Source of the DNA: JBDHUV01 sp039809365
GTDB taxonomy: Bacteria > Patescibacteriota > Microgenomatia > Levybacterales > GWA1-39-11
NCBI GenBank assembly: GCA_039809365.1
Contig: JBDHUV010000007.1
Location: 1-19,930 of the forward strand
Direction of reading: 5' to 3'
Length of the DNA: 19,930 nt
Shown: in pieces, positions 8,163 through 15,405 of the stretch
Position numbering within the stretch: the first letter of the stretch is position 1
Layout of the letters: every line of letters begins with the position of its first letter
Translations under genes and position numbers: made by a program
Notes under the pieces: model-generated
Seen by the model: only the letters and a program-made list of their open reading frames with translations
What the model was told of the DNA's origin: nothing
The model's database searches: none

Positions 8163-8549
8163 ATGGACAATAATAATCCACAAAATCCAAATCCAATGCC
8201 AGGTGATCGAACACCAACACCTCCTGTTGCAGATCCAATGAATCCTGTTACTCCACCTACTGAGAACCCAAATCCAGTACCAGATCCAATGACTCCACCT
8301 CCAATGCCTGAAGTACCACAAGCTCCAGAAGTTCCATCAACAGAGATTCCTGTTCCACAACCCCCAGTTCCACCAACACCTCCTGTTACAGATCCAATGA
8401 ATCCTGTTACTCCACCTACTGAGAATCCAAATCCAGTGCCAGATCCAATGACCCCACCTCCAATGCCTGAGGTTCCACAAGCTCCAGAGACACCAGCTGA
8501 ACCACAGATGCCAGAGTCTCCAGCGACACCTGAAACTCCACAAGTCTAG
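8163..8549 (+). CDS. Low-complexity proline-rich protein, 128 aa
   Basis: Not assignable to a family. Almost the whole protein is built from Pro, Thr, Asn, Glu, Val, Met and Asp in short PxxP-like units (DPMNPVTPP, ENPNPVPDPM, PPPMPEVPQAP). It has no signal peptide, no membrane segment and no cysteine. A 53-residue period repeats twice. Such sequences are disordered or polyproline-II rods, used as spacers or binding scaffolds. It has its own promoter and lies between the ligase and methyltransferase genes. Whether it is secreted or cytosolic cannot be said. The reading frame is supported by in-frame repetition and by mostly synonymous differences between the copies. Confidence 0.75.
   Translation: MDNNNPQNPNPMPGDRTPTPPVADPMNPVTPPTENPNPVPDPMTPPPMPEVPQAPEVPSTEIPVPQPPVPPTPPVTDPMNPVTPPTENPNPVPDPMTPPPMPEVPQAPETPAEPQMPESPATPETPQV
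8212..8488 (+). repeat. 118-bp direct repeat inside the proline-rich gene
   Basis: Copy 1 is at 8212-8329 and copy 2 at 8371-8488, an offset of 159 bp or 53 codons. By eye they differ at about six bases, nearly all in third codon positions (for example CCC/CCT, GTA/GTG, GAA/GAG). One change is clear at the protein level (Ala to Thr, GCA/ACA). This indicates an in-frame duplication followed by purifying selection. Confidence 0.9.
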
Positions 8550-8563
8550 TATATTAATTCTTT

Positions 8564-8593
8564 TTGCTTTCTTAATCTTTTTTTCATTACAAT
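8564..8593 (+). promoter_or_regulatory. Promoter of the methyltransferase gene
   Basis: TTGCTT (8564-8569), an 18-nt spacer and TACAAT (8588-8593). The -10 box ends 6 nt before the ATG at 8600, the same geometry as for fpg, dsbA and endoQ. Confidence 0.55.
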
Positions 8594-8599
8594 AGTTAT

Positions 8600-10642
8600 A
8601 TGAGTGAATTTGGAGAAAATGATAGTGTGTATGGGAATGAAAGTAATTTAAATAATGAATTTTCAGATAGAAAAGAAGAAGCAATATTTAACGATCCACA
8701 TACAAGTGAGAAAGAAAATGAAAGTGAACTGATAGATATCTATACAGAGTTACAAAACAACCCAGATACAGAGTATCTAGCATCTCTTTATGTGGAGATA
8801 CTGGAGCAAACTGATAGATGTGTCGAAGTTGTTGCTGACGCCCTCTCAGAACTCAAAAACACACAGCTAATTCCTGCAGTTGCTCAATCCAATATGAGAA
8901 GTCAGGCAAATGAATATTTGAAAGCAGCATCACATATAGCAAAAGGTGAGAGTGCTACTATTTTAGTTTTTGGTTCCTATACTACAATACATTCTCTTGA
9001 GGAACTTGAAAAAAGAATGGGATATATGTATGAGCAATTTAAAAAAGTAGGCTCTGAGACACTATCTTTCGATATATTTGTGAATGAATATCTCCCCATT
9101 TTAGATAAGTATTTATTTTCTGAAGAATATGAAGAAGAAGAACATCCGAGCGTACGGGTAATACAACACGTTGATTCAGATGAGTCTAGATTTGATTTTT
9201 TAAAAGAGGGAAACTTCCTCGATTCAGACTCTATCAAAATGTCTTACAGTATGTCTCTTCTTGGGAAAGAGGGTGATCTCTCAGATATTGTAGTTGTAGA
9301 CGTTCCTCATTCACATGCTTTGGAGTTAGATAGAGATCAGTACTGGAATTTATTAAGGGAATATTGGGTAGACATTCCTCAAGATGAACGGCCAGTAGTA
9401 GTAATTTCATATAATGATCTAGTTCCTATGGATCTGTATGACAAAGTAGCATTCACTGGTTTTCTGTTTAGTGAAGGAGGGGACGATAATTTAAGGAATA
9501 CAATCAAACTTGCTCAGAGGTTAGTAAATATTAAAAAAGGAGTTAAAAGTTGGGATCAACCTACTCTTATATCAGTAAAGGAAAGTGATTATGATAAATC
9601 AGAAGACTTAAGAGAGTGGGAGCATATTACAGCAGATACATACCAATCTCTTAAAGCATTTTTGACTCGTGCGAACAATAGGAACTTAGAGTATGAAGAA
9701 ACAATAAAACGACTAAAAGAGGATGGGATAATAGATGACAAGCTATCTGGTTCTAAAAGTCTTATTTTTGAACCAGGAATGGTTCCTACACCACCACGAA
9801 CCATATTAGATTTAGGAACAGGAGAAGGAAGGATTGGAGGAATGCTTGCAAGGGCAGGATATAATGTTTTAGGTATTGACTTAAGCCAGGAGATGCTCAA
9901 TAGGGGAGAAGAAAGGCTCAGAGACGAAGGAGCAGGGTTACGCGGGGAAAGACCGTCTCCTGATTTATCATATCCAGCATTACAGAAACTAGGAGGAGAA
10001 GGGATAGTAAAAGGAGGAATCATAACAGATGACGGAGAAGCAAGGAGAAAATATATAGCTGCAAGAGGGGATTTTCTTTCTCTTTATCCAACAATAGAAA
10101 ATTTAATCCAAAATTGGGAAGAACTATATCCACATGTAAATATCTATGATTTTTTTGATATAGAGAATAGTCCTTATGTAAATTACAGAAGTGATGGAAC
10201 CCCTTTTACCCCAACATATTTCAGTGATGTAATTTTTAATTGGCATACATTCAATGAAATAAATAATACATTAGATCAAAAGAGTGTATGTGAGGCTATT
10301 TTTCAACTACTTTCACCAGGAGGTGAATTAATGATTGAAATACCTGATACACAAGTTGACCCATATGCAACAGCAATTAGAAGATATCATGAGCAACATC
10401 CAGAGGTTCCTTTTGGAACGGTTAGCGATACTCGCTCTGATGGAGGAGATTTCCCTCCAAGATATTTTCCTAGTAGAGGAGAAATACTCGCATTACTACA
10501 GTCGGTGGGTTTTGAAATATCTCCGCCAGAGGATGTAAACACGTATTTAATAACTAATTATGATGAAGAAGGGAATCGTGAATTACAATTAAAAGAGTTG
10601 GTAATTCATGCGACAAAACCAAGAGATATCGATTGGAGATAA
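8600..10642 (+). CDS. Large protein with C-terminal SAM-dependent methyltransferase domain
   Basis: 680 aa. The C-terminal third is a class I methyltransferase: motif I LDLGTGEGRIGG (about residues 403-414, SAM-binding), the acidic strand end NVLGIDLSQEML, a motif IV-like FNWHTFNEIN and post-motif LSPGGELMIEIPD. The N-terminal ~390 residues are acidic and I do not recognise them; they are too long for a simple accessory domain and contain an alpha/beta-looking stretch (IVVVDVPHSHALELD ... RPVVVISYNDL). The substrate is unknown. A ~90-residue insert between the GIDLSQEML region and the motif IV-like segment is rich in Gly, Arg and Glu. The stop abuts the convergent TrmB-type gene with no gap. 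Confidence 0.85.
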   Translation: MSEFGENDSVYGNESNLNNEFSDRKEEAIFNDPHTSEKENESELIDIYTELQNNPDTEYLASLYVEILEQTDRCVEVVADALSELKNTQLIPAVAQSNMRSQANEYLKAASHIAKGESATILVFGSYTTIHSLEELEKRMGYMYEQFKKVGSETLSFDIFVNEYLPILDKYLFSEEYEEEEHPSVRVIQHVDSDESRFDFLKEGNFLDSDSIKMSYSMSLLGKEGDLSDIVVVDVPHSHALELDRDQYWNLLREYWVDIPQDERPVVVISYNDLVPMDLYDKVAFTGFLFSEGGDDNLRNTIKLAQRLVNIKKGVKSWDQPTLISVKESDYDKSEDLREWEHITADTYQSLKAFLTRANNRNLEYEETIKRLKEDGIIDDKLSGSKSLIFEPGMVPTPPRTILDLGTGEGRIGGMLARAGYNVLGIDLSQEMLNRGEERLRDEGAGLRGERPSPDLSYPALQKLGGEGIVKGGIITDDGEARRKYIAARGDFLSLYPTIENLIQNWEELYPHVNIYDFFDIENSPYVNYRSDGTPFTPTYFSDVIFNWHTFNEINNTLDQKSVCEAIFQLLSPGGELMIEIPDTQVDPYATAIRRYHEQHPEVPFGTVSDTRSDGGDFPPRYFPSRGEILALLQSVGFEISPPEDVNTYLITNYDEEGNRELQLKELVIHATKPRDIDWR

Positions 10643-11413
10643 TTATTCATTAAATTTTTCTGATGCACTCCATACAAGCTCAAAAATTGACCTTTCAGCG
10701 TTTGCGATCTCTTTATTTTCAATAATAGTACTAATGAGCTTTCCTTCTGGAGTTGTAGAGAAATATGCAACTTTATTCCCGACAATATTCTTTTCAATGT
10801 TTATAGGGAACTTTTCAAATGGGACGAGGCGAGTCTCTCGTAATTGTTCAGAGTCTGCTTTTTTATACGCAATTCCAGCTTTTGTATTTGGAGTAATTGA
10901 TCTGACAAACATTTTATTTTCTTTTACTCTAATACGGTAATATTTCTTCCAAAAATCATCTAGTTTATGATCTATTTCTTCGTTTATAAGTACATACGCA
11001 AGGATTTCCTTTTTTTCAGGTAATATCTCTTCTAAATGTGCTTTTTTCATACCTTCAATTCCTTCATATACTTTCACAATTGGTCTTTGGGTAGAGAGTG
11101 TATATGCAGAGAGAAGTTGAGGAATTGCTACTTGCAGTGTATTCCTCACTTGTTGAGCTTGTGCATAGGTGTTTTCTACCTGTTCTACCAGTTTAAGAGG
11201 AGATTCAGGTTTAAAATGAATTTTTTTCTTAAAATCTCTTGAACTTACCAGTCCTTTGTTTTCAAGTGAGTAGAGAGCTTTATATACAGTGGGTCGTTTG
11301 AGTCCAGATTGATTAATAATTTCAGCTACAGGAACCTCTCCCAGGTTTAAAAGAATCTCGTACAAGCTACTTTCTGTGCCTGATAATCCAAAATTTTGTA
11401 ATACATTTACCAT
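10643..11413 (-). CDS. TrmB-family transcriptional regulator
   Basis: 256 aa. The N-terminal winged helix (about residues 5-60: FGLSGTESSLYEILLNLG, then SGLKRPTVYKALYSLENKGLV) matches the sugar-specific TrmB family. This is followed by a helical dimerisation stretch (VEQVENTYAQAQQVRNTLQ) and a C-terminal effector-like domain (VKVYEGIEGMKKAHLEEIL...) without an obvious maltose-type sugar site. Its own upstream region holds repeated TTGTCA/TGACAA motifs overlapping the promoter, so it probably represses itself. The same interval lies just upstream of the strong promoter of the central RNA/MoxR/VWA locus, so it may also affect that unit. Confidence 0.87.
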   Translation of the reverse strand: MVNVLQNFGLSGTESSLYEILLNLGEVPVAEIINQSGLKRPTVYKALYSLENKGLVSSRDFKKKIHFKPESPLKLVEQVENTYAQAQQVRNTLQVAIPQLLSAYTLSTQRPIVKVYEGIEGMKKAHLEEILPEKKEILAYVLINEEIDHKLDDFWKKYYRIRVKENKMFVRSITPNTKAGIAYKKADSEQLRETRLVPFEKFPINIEKNIVGNKVAYFSTTPEGKLISTIIENKEIANAERSIFELVWSASEKFNE

Positions 11414-11430
11414 ACTTTAAAGATTTTTAG

Positions 11431-11552
11431 TGACAATCTTTTATAAAATACTATCATTATCTATGTAATTTGTCAATATATTTGTCATAGTCAAGTGACA
11501 AATATACCACAATTGACAAAGTTTATATACAAAAATAGCTATAAATGTGTCA
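11431..11552. promoter_or_regulatory. Regulator promoter with clustered TTGTCA/TGACAA operator-like motifs
   Basis: Minus-strand promoter TTGACA (complement of 11471-11476), a 17-nt spacer and TAGTAT (complement of 11448-11453), reading into the TrmB-type gene. In and around it the hexamer occurs repeatedly in both orientations: TGACAA at 11431, TTGTCA at 11470 and 11482, TGACAA at 11496 and 11514, plus TGTCA at 11548. TTGTCATAGTCAAGTGACAA (11482-11501) is an inverted pair. These are likely operators, although one copy is also the -35 box. Confidence 0.6.
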
Positions 11553-11585
11553 TTAATCATGTTATAAGTAAATAATCACCAAGAC

Positions 11586-11614
11586 TTGACAATAAAAACT
11601 ATAAGTCTTATAAT
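11586..11614 (+). promoter_or_regulatory. Perfect consensus sigma70 promoter of the central locus
   Basis: TTGACA (11586-11591), exactly 17 nt, then TATAAT (11609-11614). It is the strongest-looking promoter in the window. Transcription should start near 11620-11622, giving a leader of about 490 nt before the first ATG. A promoter of this quality is typical of stable RNA genes. Confidence 0.85.
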
Positions 11615-11977
11615 GCCGATAATTCTTGAATGATTCATTTCATTCAGAATCGCACATTTATACATATAAAACTTGATTGCTATAAGTCAATCAAGAACTG
11701 GCAAGTAACCATCCAGATGCTTGAGTCAAAAGCGACTCTGTGCATGTAAATGAGAGAACGCCTTACTTACATATTTTATATAGATCCTGATTTCAAATCT
11801 AACTCTCTGAGTTAGAGGATATGCGAGAGAATGGACGAATATAGAGGACTGTGAGGACAAGACAATTCCGCTTGTAAAATCTCTACCTGTCCCAGACGCA
11901 AGTTTGAGGGGTTGAGCAAGTAGCAGGTGGAAGGAGTTGAGTAATGTACTCAATTGCTTCTTTCTGCTACAGAGATA

Positions 11978-11989
11978 TGTTCTTTAACA
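11978..11989 (+). promoter_or_regulatory. boxA-like antitermination element
   Basis: TGTTCTTTAACA matches E. coli rRNA boxA (TGCTCTTTAACA) at 11 of 12 positions. In rRNA leaders boxA binds NusB/NusE and protects untranslated RNA from Rho-dependent termination. It lies at the base of the inverted-repeat stem, as it does in rRNA precursors. Confidence 0.65.
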
Positions 11990-12002
11990 ACTGATTGTAT
12001 TT
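11980..12002 (+). repeat. Left arm of the long-range inverted repeat
   Basis: TTCTTT, two unpaired A, then CAACTGATTGTATTT. It pairs with 15985-16007 (perfect 15 bp, 2 mismatches, 6 bp more), enclosing 3982 nt. In RNA it would form a 21-pair stem suitable for RNase III-type processing. Confidence 0.85.
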
Positions 12003-12108
12003 AAAGATTCTTTTTAACTGTCCTTGTGGCAGTCGTTTTATGTTTAAAATCTAGATTTTCACTTTATACATAGGATGACTGTCATAAGCAGTCTAGAGAG
12101 GACAAAAA

Positions 12109-12579
12109 ATGCTCGGGAGATTGCTCTCGGGTGAGCCGGTCGTAGACCGGCATAATAGCCATATCCACAGGGATGTGGCTCGGCTTCTTCCTGAAGCGTT
12201 GGCGAAAGTCGATGCTCAGGGAAGAACGTTTCTCGTCGAGGAGGTTGACTTCGGTCGCCTTGTCGGTGAGACGGTGTGTGTCACCACCGGCGTTGGTGAC
12301 ACCATCGTATTCGCTCAGCGCCCACGACGGTTCGGGCTGAGTCGGTTCGTGAAGAACCGTGCACCTGAGCCGTGTTCGAAGGTTGTGGTCATCCTTAAAA
12401 AAGATGATCATGAGGATTACTATGTTCTCATCACGGCCTTCGTGGGGCATTGGCCGGAGCCGGAGCCCTGGGACCGGAATGTTACGGAGCGATCCGTAGC
12501 GTTTTGGAGCTCGCACGCCCTGATCTGGGGTAGCGAGCCCGTGGTCTCGGGTACAGAGACGGATCAGTGTCCCTGGTAG
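12109..12579 (+). CDS. Unrecognised 156-aa protein, first gene of the central locus
   Basis: The ATG at 12109 follows GAGAGGACAAAAA, a usable Shine-Dalgarno. I cannot name the family. There is a basic, His-containing N-terminus (DRHNSHIHRDVARLLPEAL), then beta-rich segments: FLVEEVDFG (41-49), KVVVILKK (91-98), DYYVLITAFVG (103-113) and a WD...FWSSHALIWGSE tail (121-143). The VLITAF strand followed by conserved aromatic and His positions recalls barnase/EndoU/colicin-D/RelE-like RNase folds, but this is a weak resemblance. No signal peptide or membrane segment is seen. The GC-rich codon use matches the MoxR and VWA genes downstream. The conserved company suggests a partner or substrate of the MoxR/VWA pair. 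Confidence 0.72.
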   Translation: MLGRLLSGEPVVDRHNSHIHRDVARLLPEALAKVDAQGRTFLVEEVDFGRLVGETVCVTTGVGDTIVFAQRPRRFGLSRFVKNRAPEPCSKVVVILKKDDHEDYYVLITAFVGHWPEPEPWDRNVTERSVAFWSSHALIWGSEPVVSGTETDQCPW

Positions 12580-12820
12580 CGTAAGCTACTATATAACTAA
12601 ATGTCAGCATGTAGTAAAGCGTTGACTTTCCGGCCAGTCCGGAGATGAGCTGAACTGCATGAACATGGCAAAACCTGCTGACCCAGGCTTTATAAGTAGG
12701 AGAGGCGGGTCGGCGCCTCTTCTCTTGAAGGGTGATTCGCGGCCCAATCTGCGAGTTCTGCAAGGCACCCATTGACCCCTGAATGAAGGTGATGGGTGGC
12801 GCTCAAGGAAGAAGCAAAAA
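12575..12820 (+). ncRNA. Structured spacer RNA before the MoxR gene
   Basis: A 241-nt gap in an otherwise tight unit, without a coding frame. Hairpins seen: GTAGC/GCTAC with a GTAA tetraloop (12576-12589, overlapping the stop codon of the first gene), TCCGG/CCGGA (12629-12643), a perfect 7-bp AGAGGCG/CGCCTCT (12701-12720) and CACCCAT/ATGGGTG (12766-12798) ending 22 nt before the MoxR ATG. It may control translation of the ATPase or be part of the larger RNA fold. Confidence 0.6.
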
Positions 12821-13900
12821 ATGGGAACGTTCGAAAACATGTTGTCTGTTCTCTCTGAGCGGTTTGTCCGCTCGGAGCAGATGGCGCGCATCATCGCGCT
12901 CGCCATCGAGTCCGGCAAGAACGTCCTGTTGTGGGGGCCGGGCGGTCACGGAAAGTCCGAGATGATCACGGCGGCTCTGTCCGTCGTGACCGAGGAGGAC
13001 AACGTGTTCGTCCAGTCCTTCGGTGAGGGCATGGATGAGGCAACCCTCTGGGGCGGCCTCGACTTCCGTGCTCTGGAGGACGAGAAGGTGCTCCGGTATC
13101 ACCCGGAAAATTCCTTTCTCGTCAAACCGTATGCGGTCTTCGAGGAGATATTCGACGCCCCAGCGTCGGTTCTCTTGGCTTTGAAGGATACTTTGACTGC
13201 CAAGAAGCTCCGCAAAGGGTCTCAGGTGTGTGCGATGAAGACGAAGGTCATCATTGCTATCACCAACAAAGATCCTGACGAGATTAGTGACTTGGGTCCG
13301 GCCGCGGCGGCCTTGGTGGAGCGGTTCCCGCTTCAGCTCAAGGTCGAGTGGCCAAGCTATAAGTCGTCTGACTATCTGGCGCTCTTCCAGAAAGTTGCCC
13401 CGCAACTAACTGGTGCTGACCTCAATGGGTCGCAGGGTGTCTTGGCTGAAGTTATGGCTAAGGCGTCCGAGAGTGGCGAGATTGTCTCCCCGCGTACAGC
13501 TGTTCATGCGCTGGGAATCGTCAAGACCGCTGCGGCTCTGCGCGGCTCCCACTCGGTGGACAAGCAGGATCTTCTGGATCTGTGCTTCCTGCCGGGTATG
13601 GAGCAGTTCGCAGAGAATCTCAAGGCGGAACTCGACGCGGCATACGAGCGGGCTCAGGCCGAGAGTAGACTGATTGCTGCGGAGCAGAAGCTCCAAGCGA
13701 TCATTTCGGAGTTCTCGGCTGCAAACGGGTCGCCGATCAAGCTACTTCAGGTGGCACGGCGTCTCATTGCGTTCCAAGATGAAGCTTCAAACCTCAAAGT
13801 GACCGACGGTCTCACTGACCGGCGGAAGCAAATGAGGGACACAGCTTCCGAGAAAGCTGCTGAAGCTCAGCGGCTGGCCCTTGAAAATACCCGCGTGTAG
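12821..13900 (+). CDS. MoxR-type AAA+ ATPase
   Basis: 359 aa. MoxR ATPases work as hexameric chaperones or remodelers, normally paired with a VWA protein (as in RavA-ViaA, NorQ-NorD, CbbQ-CbbO). Here Walker A is WGPGGHGKS (core residues 39-46), the Walker B-equivalent strand is AVFEEIFDAP (about 105-114), sensor 1 is ITNKDPDE (Asn149), and the arginine finger is in ALVERFP (Arg168). A helical lid follows, then a C-terminal coiled-coil-like region rich in Ala, Glu and Lys (residues ~285-359). The VWA gene starts 18 bp downstream. The ATG is preceded by AAGGAAGAAG. The composition is GC-rich compared with the genome on both sides. Confidence 0.93.
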   Translation: MGTFENMLSVLSERFVRSEQMARIIALAIESGKNVLLWGPGGHGKSEMITAALSVVTEEDNVFVQSFGEGMDEATLWGGLDFRALEDEKVLRYHPENSFLVKPYAVFEEIFDAPASVLLALKDTLTAKKLRKGSQVCAMKTKVIIAITNKDPDEISDLGPAAAALVERFPLQLKVEWPSYKSSDYLALFQKVAPQLTGADLNGSQGVLAEVMAKASESGEIVSPRTAVHALGIVKTAAALRGSHSVDKQDLLDLCFLPGMEQFAENLKAELDAAYERAQAESRLIAAEQKLQAIISEFSAANGSPIKLLQVARRLIAFQDEASNLKVTDGLTDRRKQMRDTASEKAAEAQRLALENTRV

Positions 13901-13918
13901 CGGAGAAAGGAGGTAATT

Positions 13919-15307
13919 ATGCAATTCACATTTAGAACTACCCCTCCCGCTACATACATTTCACCTTCGGGTGAGGAGATGCGGGAGATGGCGAACGAGG
14001 TTGGCCTTAAGTCGTTCTCACGCGACTTGGTGGCAGATCTCTGCAATTTGGCTGCGGGAGGTAGAATCAACCCGCCGTCAGGATATCGTGACCAAGTGAG
14101 AAAGCGTGTCGAGGAGTCTCTGCCGACTTCCGACTCGCGAGGCCGGTGGTCGCTGCCGAAAGGCGGTTACACCACCGATCGTCAGGAAGCAATCACCGCT
14201 CTCACCGAGAAGGCGATGAGGTATCACACGAATGTCTGCGACTTTTTGCAGGCGGTCGACCTCACCAAATTTCCCGGTGGTAGCCCGCTCGAACAGGCGA
14301 TGAGCCTGCTCAAGTTGCTTTCGAAGCAGCAAGGTGGACAAGGTGGCGGCGATGGTGGCGAGCCCCTCCCCATCTTCGCCGAAAGCGAGAGGCCAGAAGG
14401 GATTGCCGAATCTCTCCACGACACCATCGACACGGTGGACTCGCTCTCCGAGGACGAGCTCGACATGCTCGATCCGGACGGAAACAATCACCAGGTCGAA
14501 GAGTCACAGGAAGGCGACGGCGAGAGGTCTGGTCATTCGGGGCTTAACTGCCTCAAGGTGGCCGAAGACCTCGTCGAGGGGTCGGATCGTCGGGCAATGC
14601 TCGACATCTCCCGCACGTTGGATCAGTTCACAAAGCTTCAAGCTCGCCGACAGGTTCGCTTGGAGCAAGACCCAACGGGTGAGGAGGTGCGGCAGAGGCC
14701 AATCCGTTCTCTCTCGGAGCTTCCCAAGGTGTCCAAGTCCGCATGGGCGATGCGGCAACAGGCACCAGCTCACTTCCTCTATAAGGCGGTGAGCGGACAG
14801 CTCCAGGTGCGCGAGCGCGTCACTCGAATCGAGCGCAAGCAGGCGATCTTTATCCTGCTCGACGGCTCAGGGTCGATGAGTGGCCGGAAGCACTGGAAAG
14901 CTACAGGGGTGGTGATGAACCGCCTCAAGGCCGTCCTCTCCGGCGACGCGGTCCTATACCTCTCGGTGTTCGACACGCAGATGGGCAACCCTCGCTGCGC
15001 CTCGACACCGGAAGAAGCCCGCGCCCTCATCAAGGATTTTTCCTCTGGCAACTTCTACGGTGGGGGCACGGATATCTCAGCAGCTGTTCGAGCGGCTGAT
15101 GCTTTCATCTGGGGTATGATCGAGAGTGGGGAGGCACTATACCGACCCGAAATTCTCGTCCTCACGGACGAGGATACCTCGGTCAACGGCCTCAAAAAGT
15201 CGGAGATCCCGGGAACCCGGGTACACGGCTTCGCCATGGAGGTGGCCAACTCCTCCTTGGTAGCATTCGCCCGGTCGACGGGCGGGGTTGGCGTTGATCG
15301 TTTCTAG
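13919..15307 (+). CDS. VWA-domain (MIDAS) protein partner of the MoxR ATPase
   Basis: 462 aa with a strong Shine-Dalgarno (AAAGGAGG) before the ATG. The first ~135 residues are helical and unrecognised; next come a Gly-rich linker (about 138-150, GGQGGGDGG), an acidic Asp/Glu/Ser stretch (about 160-210) and a basic region. The VWA domain spans about 305-462. Its metal-ion-dependent adhesion site is complete: DGSGS (Asp315, Ser317, Ser319), Thr384 in GGGTDIS and Asp417 in LTDEDTS. VWA partners of MoxR proteins act as substrate adaptors. The position right after the ATPase supports a two-component chaperone. The protein ends immediately after the last VWA strand, and a structured RNA begins at the stop codon. 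Confidence 0.93.
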   Translation: MQFTFRTTPPATYISPSGEEMREMANEVGLKSFSRDLVADLCNLAAGGRINPPSGYRDQVRKRVEESLPTSDSRGRWSLPKGGYTTDRQEAITALTEKAMRYHTNVCDFLQAVDLTKFPGGSPLEQAMSLLKLLSKQQGGQGGGDGGEPLPIFAESERPEGIAESLHDTIDTVDSLSEDELDMLDPDGNNHQVEESQEGDGERSGHSGLNCLKVAEDLVEGSDRRAMLDISRTLDQFTKLQARRQVRLEQDPTGEEVRQRPIRSLSELPKVSKSAWAMRQQAPAHFLYKAVSGQLQVRERVTRIERKQAIFILLDGSGSMSGRKHWKATGVVMNRLKAVLSGDAVLYLSVFDTQMGNPRCASTPEEARALIKDFSSGNFYGGGTDISAAVRAADAFIWGMIESGEALYRPEILVLTDEDTSVNGLKKSEIPGTRVHGFAMEVANSSLVAFARSTGGVGVDRF

Positions 15308-15366
15308 TGGAAAGGAGCGGATGGTGATAACTGTCCGTGGTCCTCCGAGCAGGAGGATGACCCGTA

Positions 15367-15405
15367 AACACCCCAAGAGTAGGTGGGGGTTAGAGTTACC
15401 TACTC
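15367..15405 (+). other. Candidate H-type RNA pseudoknot
   Basis: Stem 1: ACCCC (15370-15374) with GGGGT (15386-15390). Stem 2: GAGTAGGT (15377-15384) with ACCTACTC (15398-15405). The 3' half of stem 1 lies inside the loop of stem 2, directly after its 5' half, which is the classic interleaved order. Both stems are perfect. Confidence 0.6.

Larger units (their letters stand above)
11620..12108 (+). ncRNA. Structured 5' leader RNA of the central locus
   Basis: No convincing coding frame lies in this ~490-nt stretch. It is a chain of hairpins: 11622-11650 (11 pairs with one bulge), 11672-11695 (8 bp, perfect), 11717-11745 (5 + 4 bp), 11784-11820 (7 + 5 bp) and 11920-11970 (GTAGCAG with CTGCTAC enclosing GAAG/CTTC and a perfect 7-bp apical stem TTGAGTA/TACTCAA). 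A boxA-like element follows at 11978 and then the left arm of the long inverted repeat. Near the end are a 14-nt palindrome (12046-12059) and a GACTG/CAGTC hairpin just before the Shine-Dalgarno of the first gene. It could be a long 5' UTR or one half of a split large structured RNA. Confidence 0.7.

Noticed and set aside
7968..8684. Trp-rich minus-strand frames opposite the proline-rich gene
   Set aside because: Complement of proline codons read as Trp/Arg/Ile; no start signals and no plausible protein.
12803..13405. Long minus-strand open frame opposite the MoxR gene
   Set aside because: A shadow of GC-rich coding sequence; the plus strand encodes an unmistakable AAA+ ATPase.
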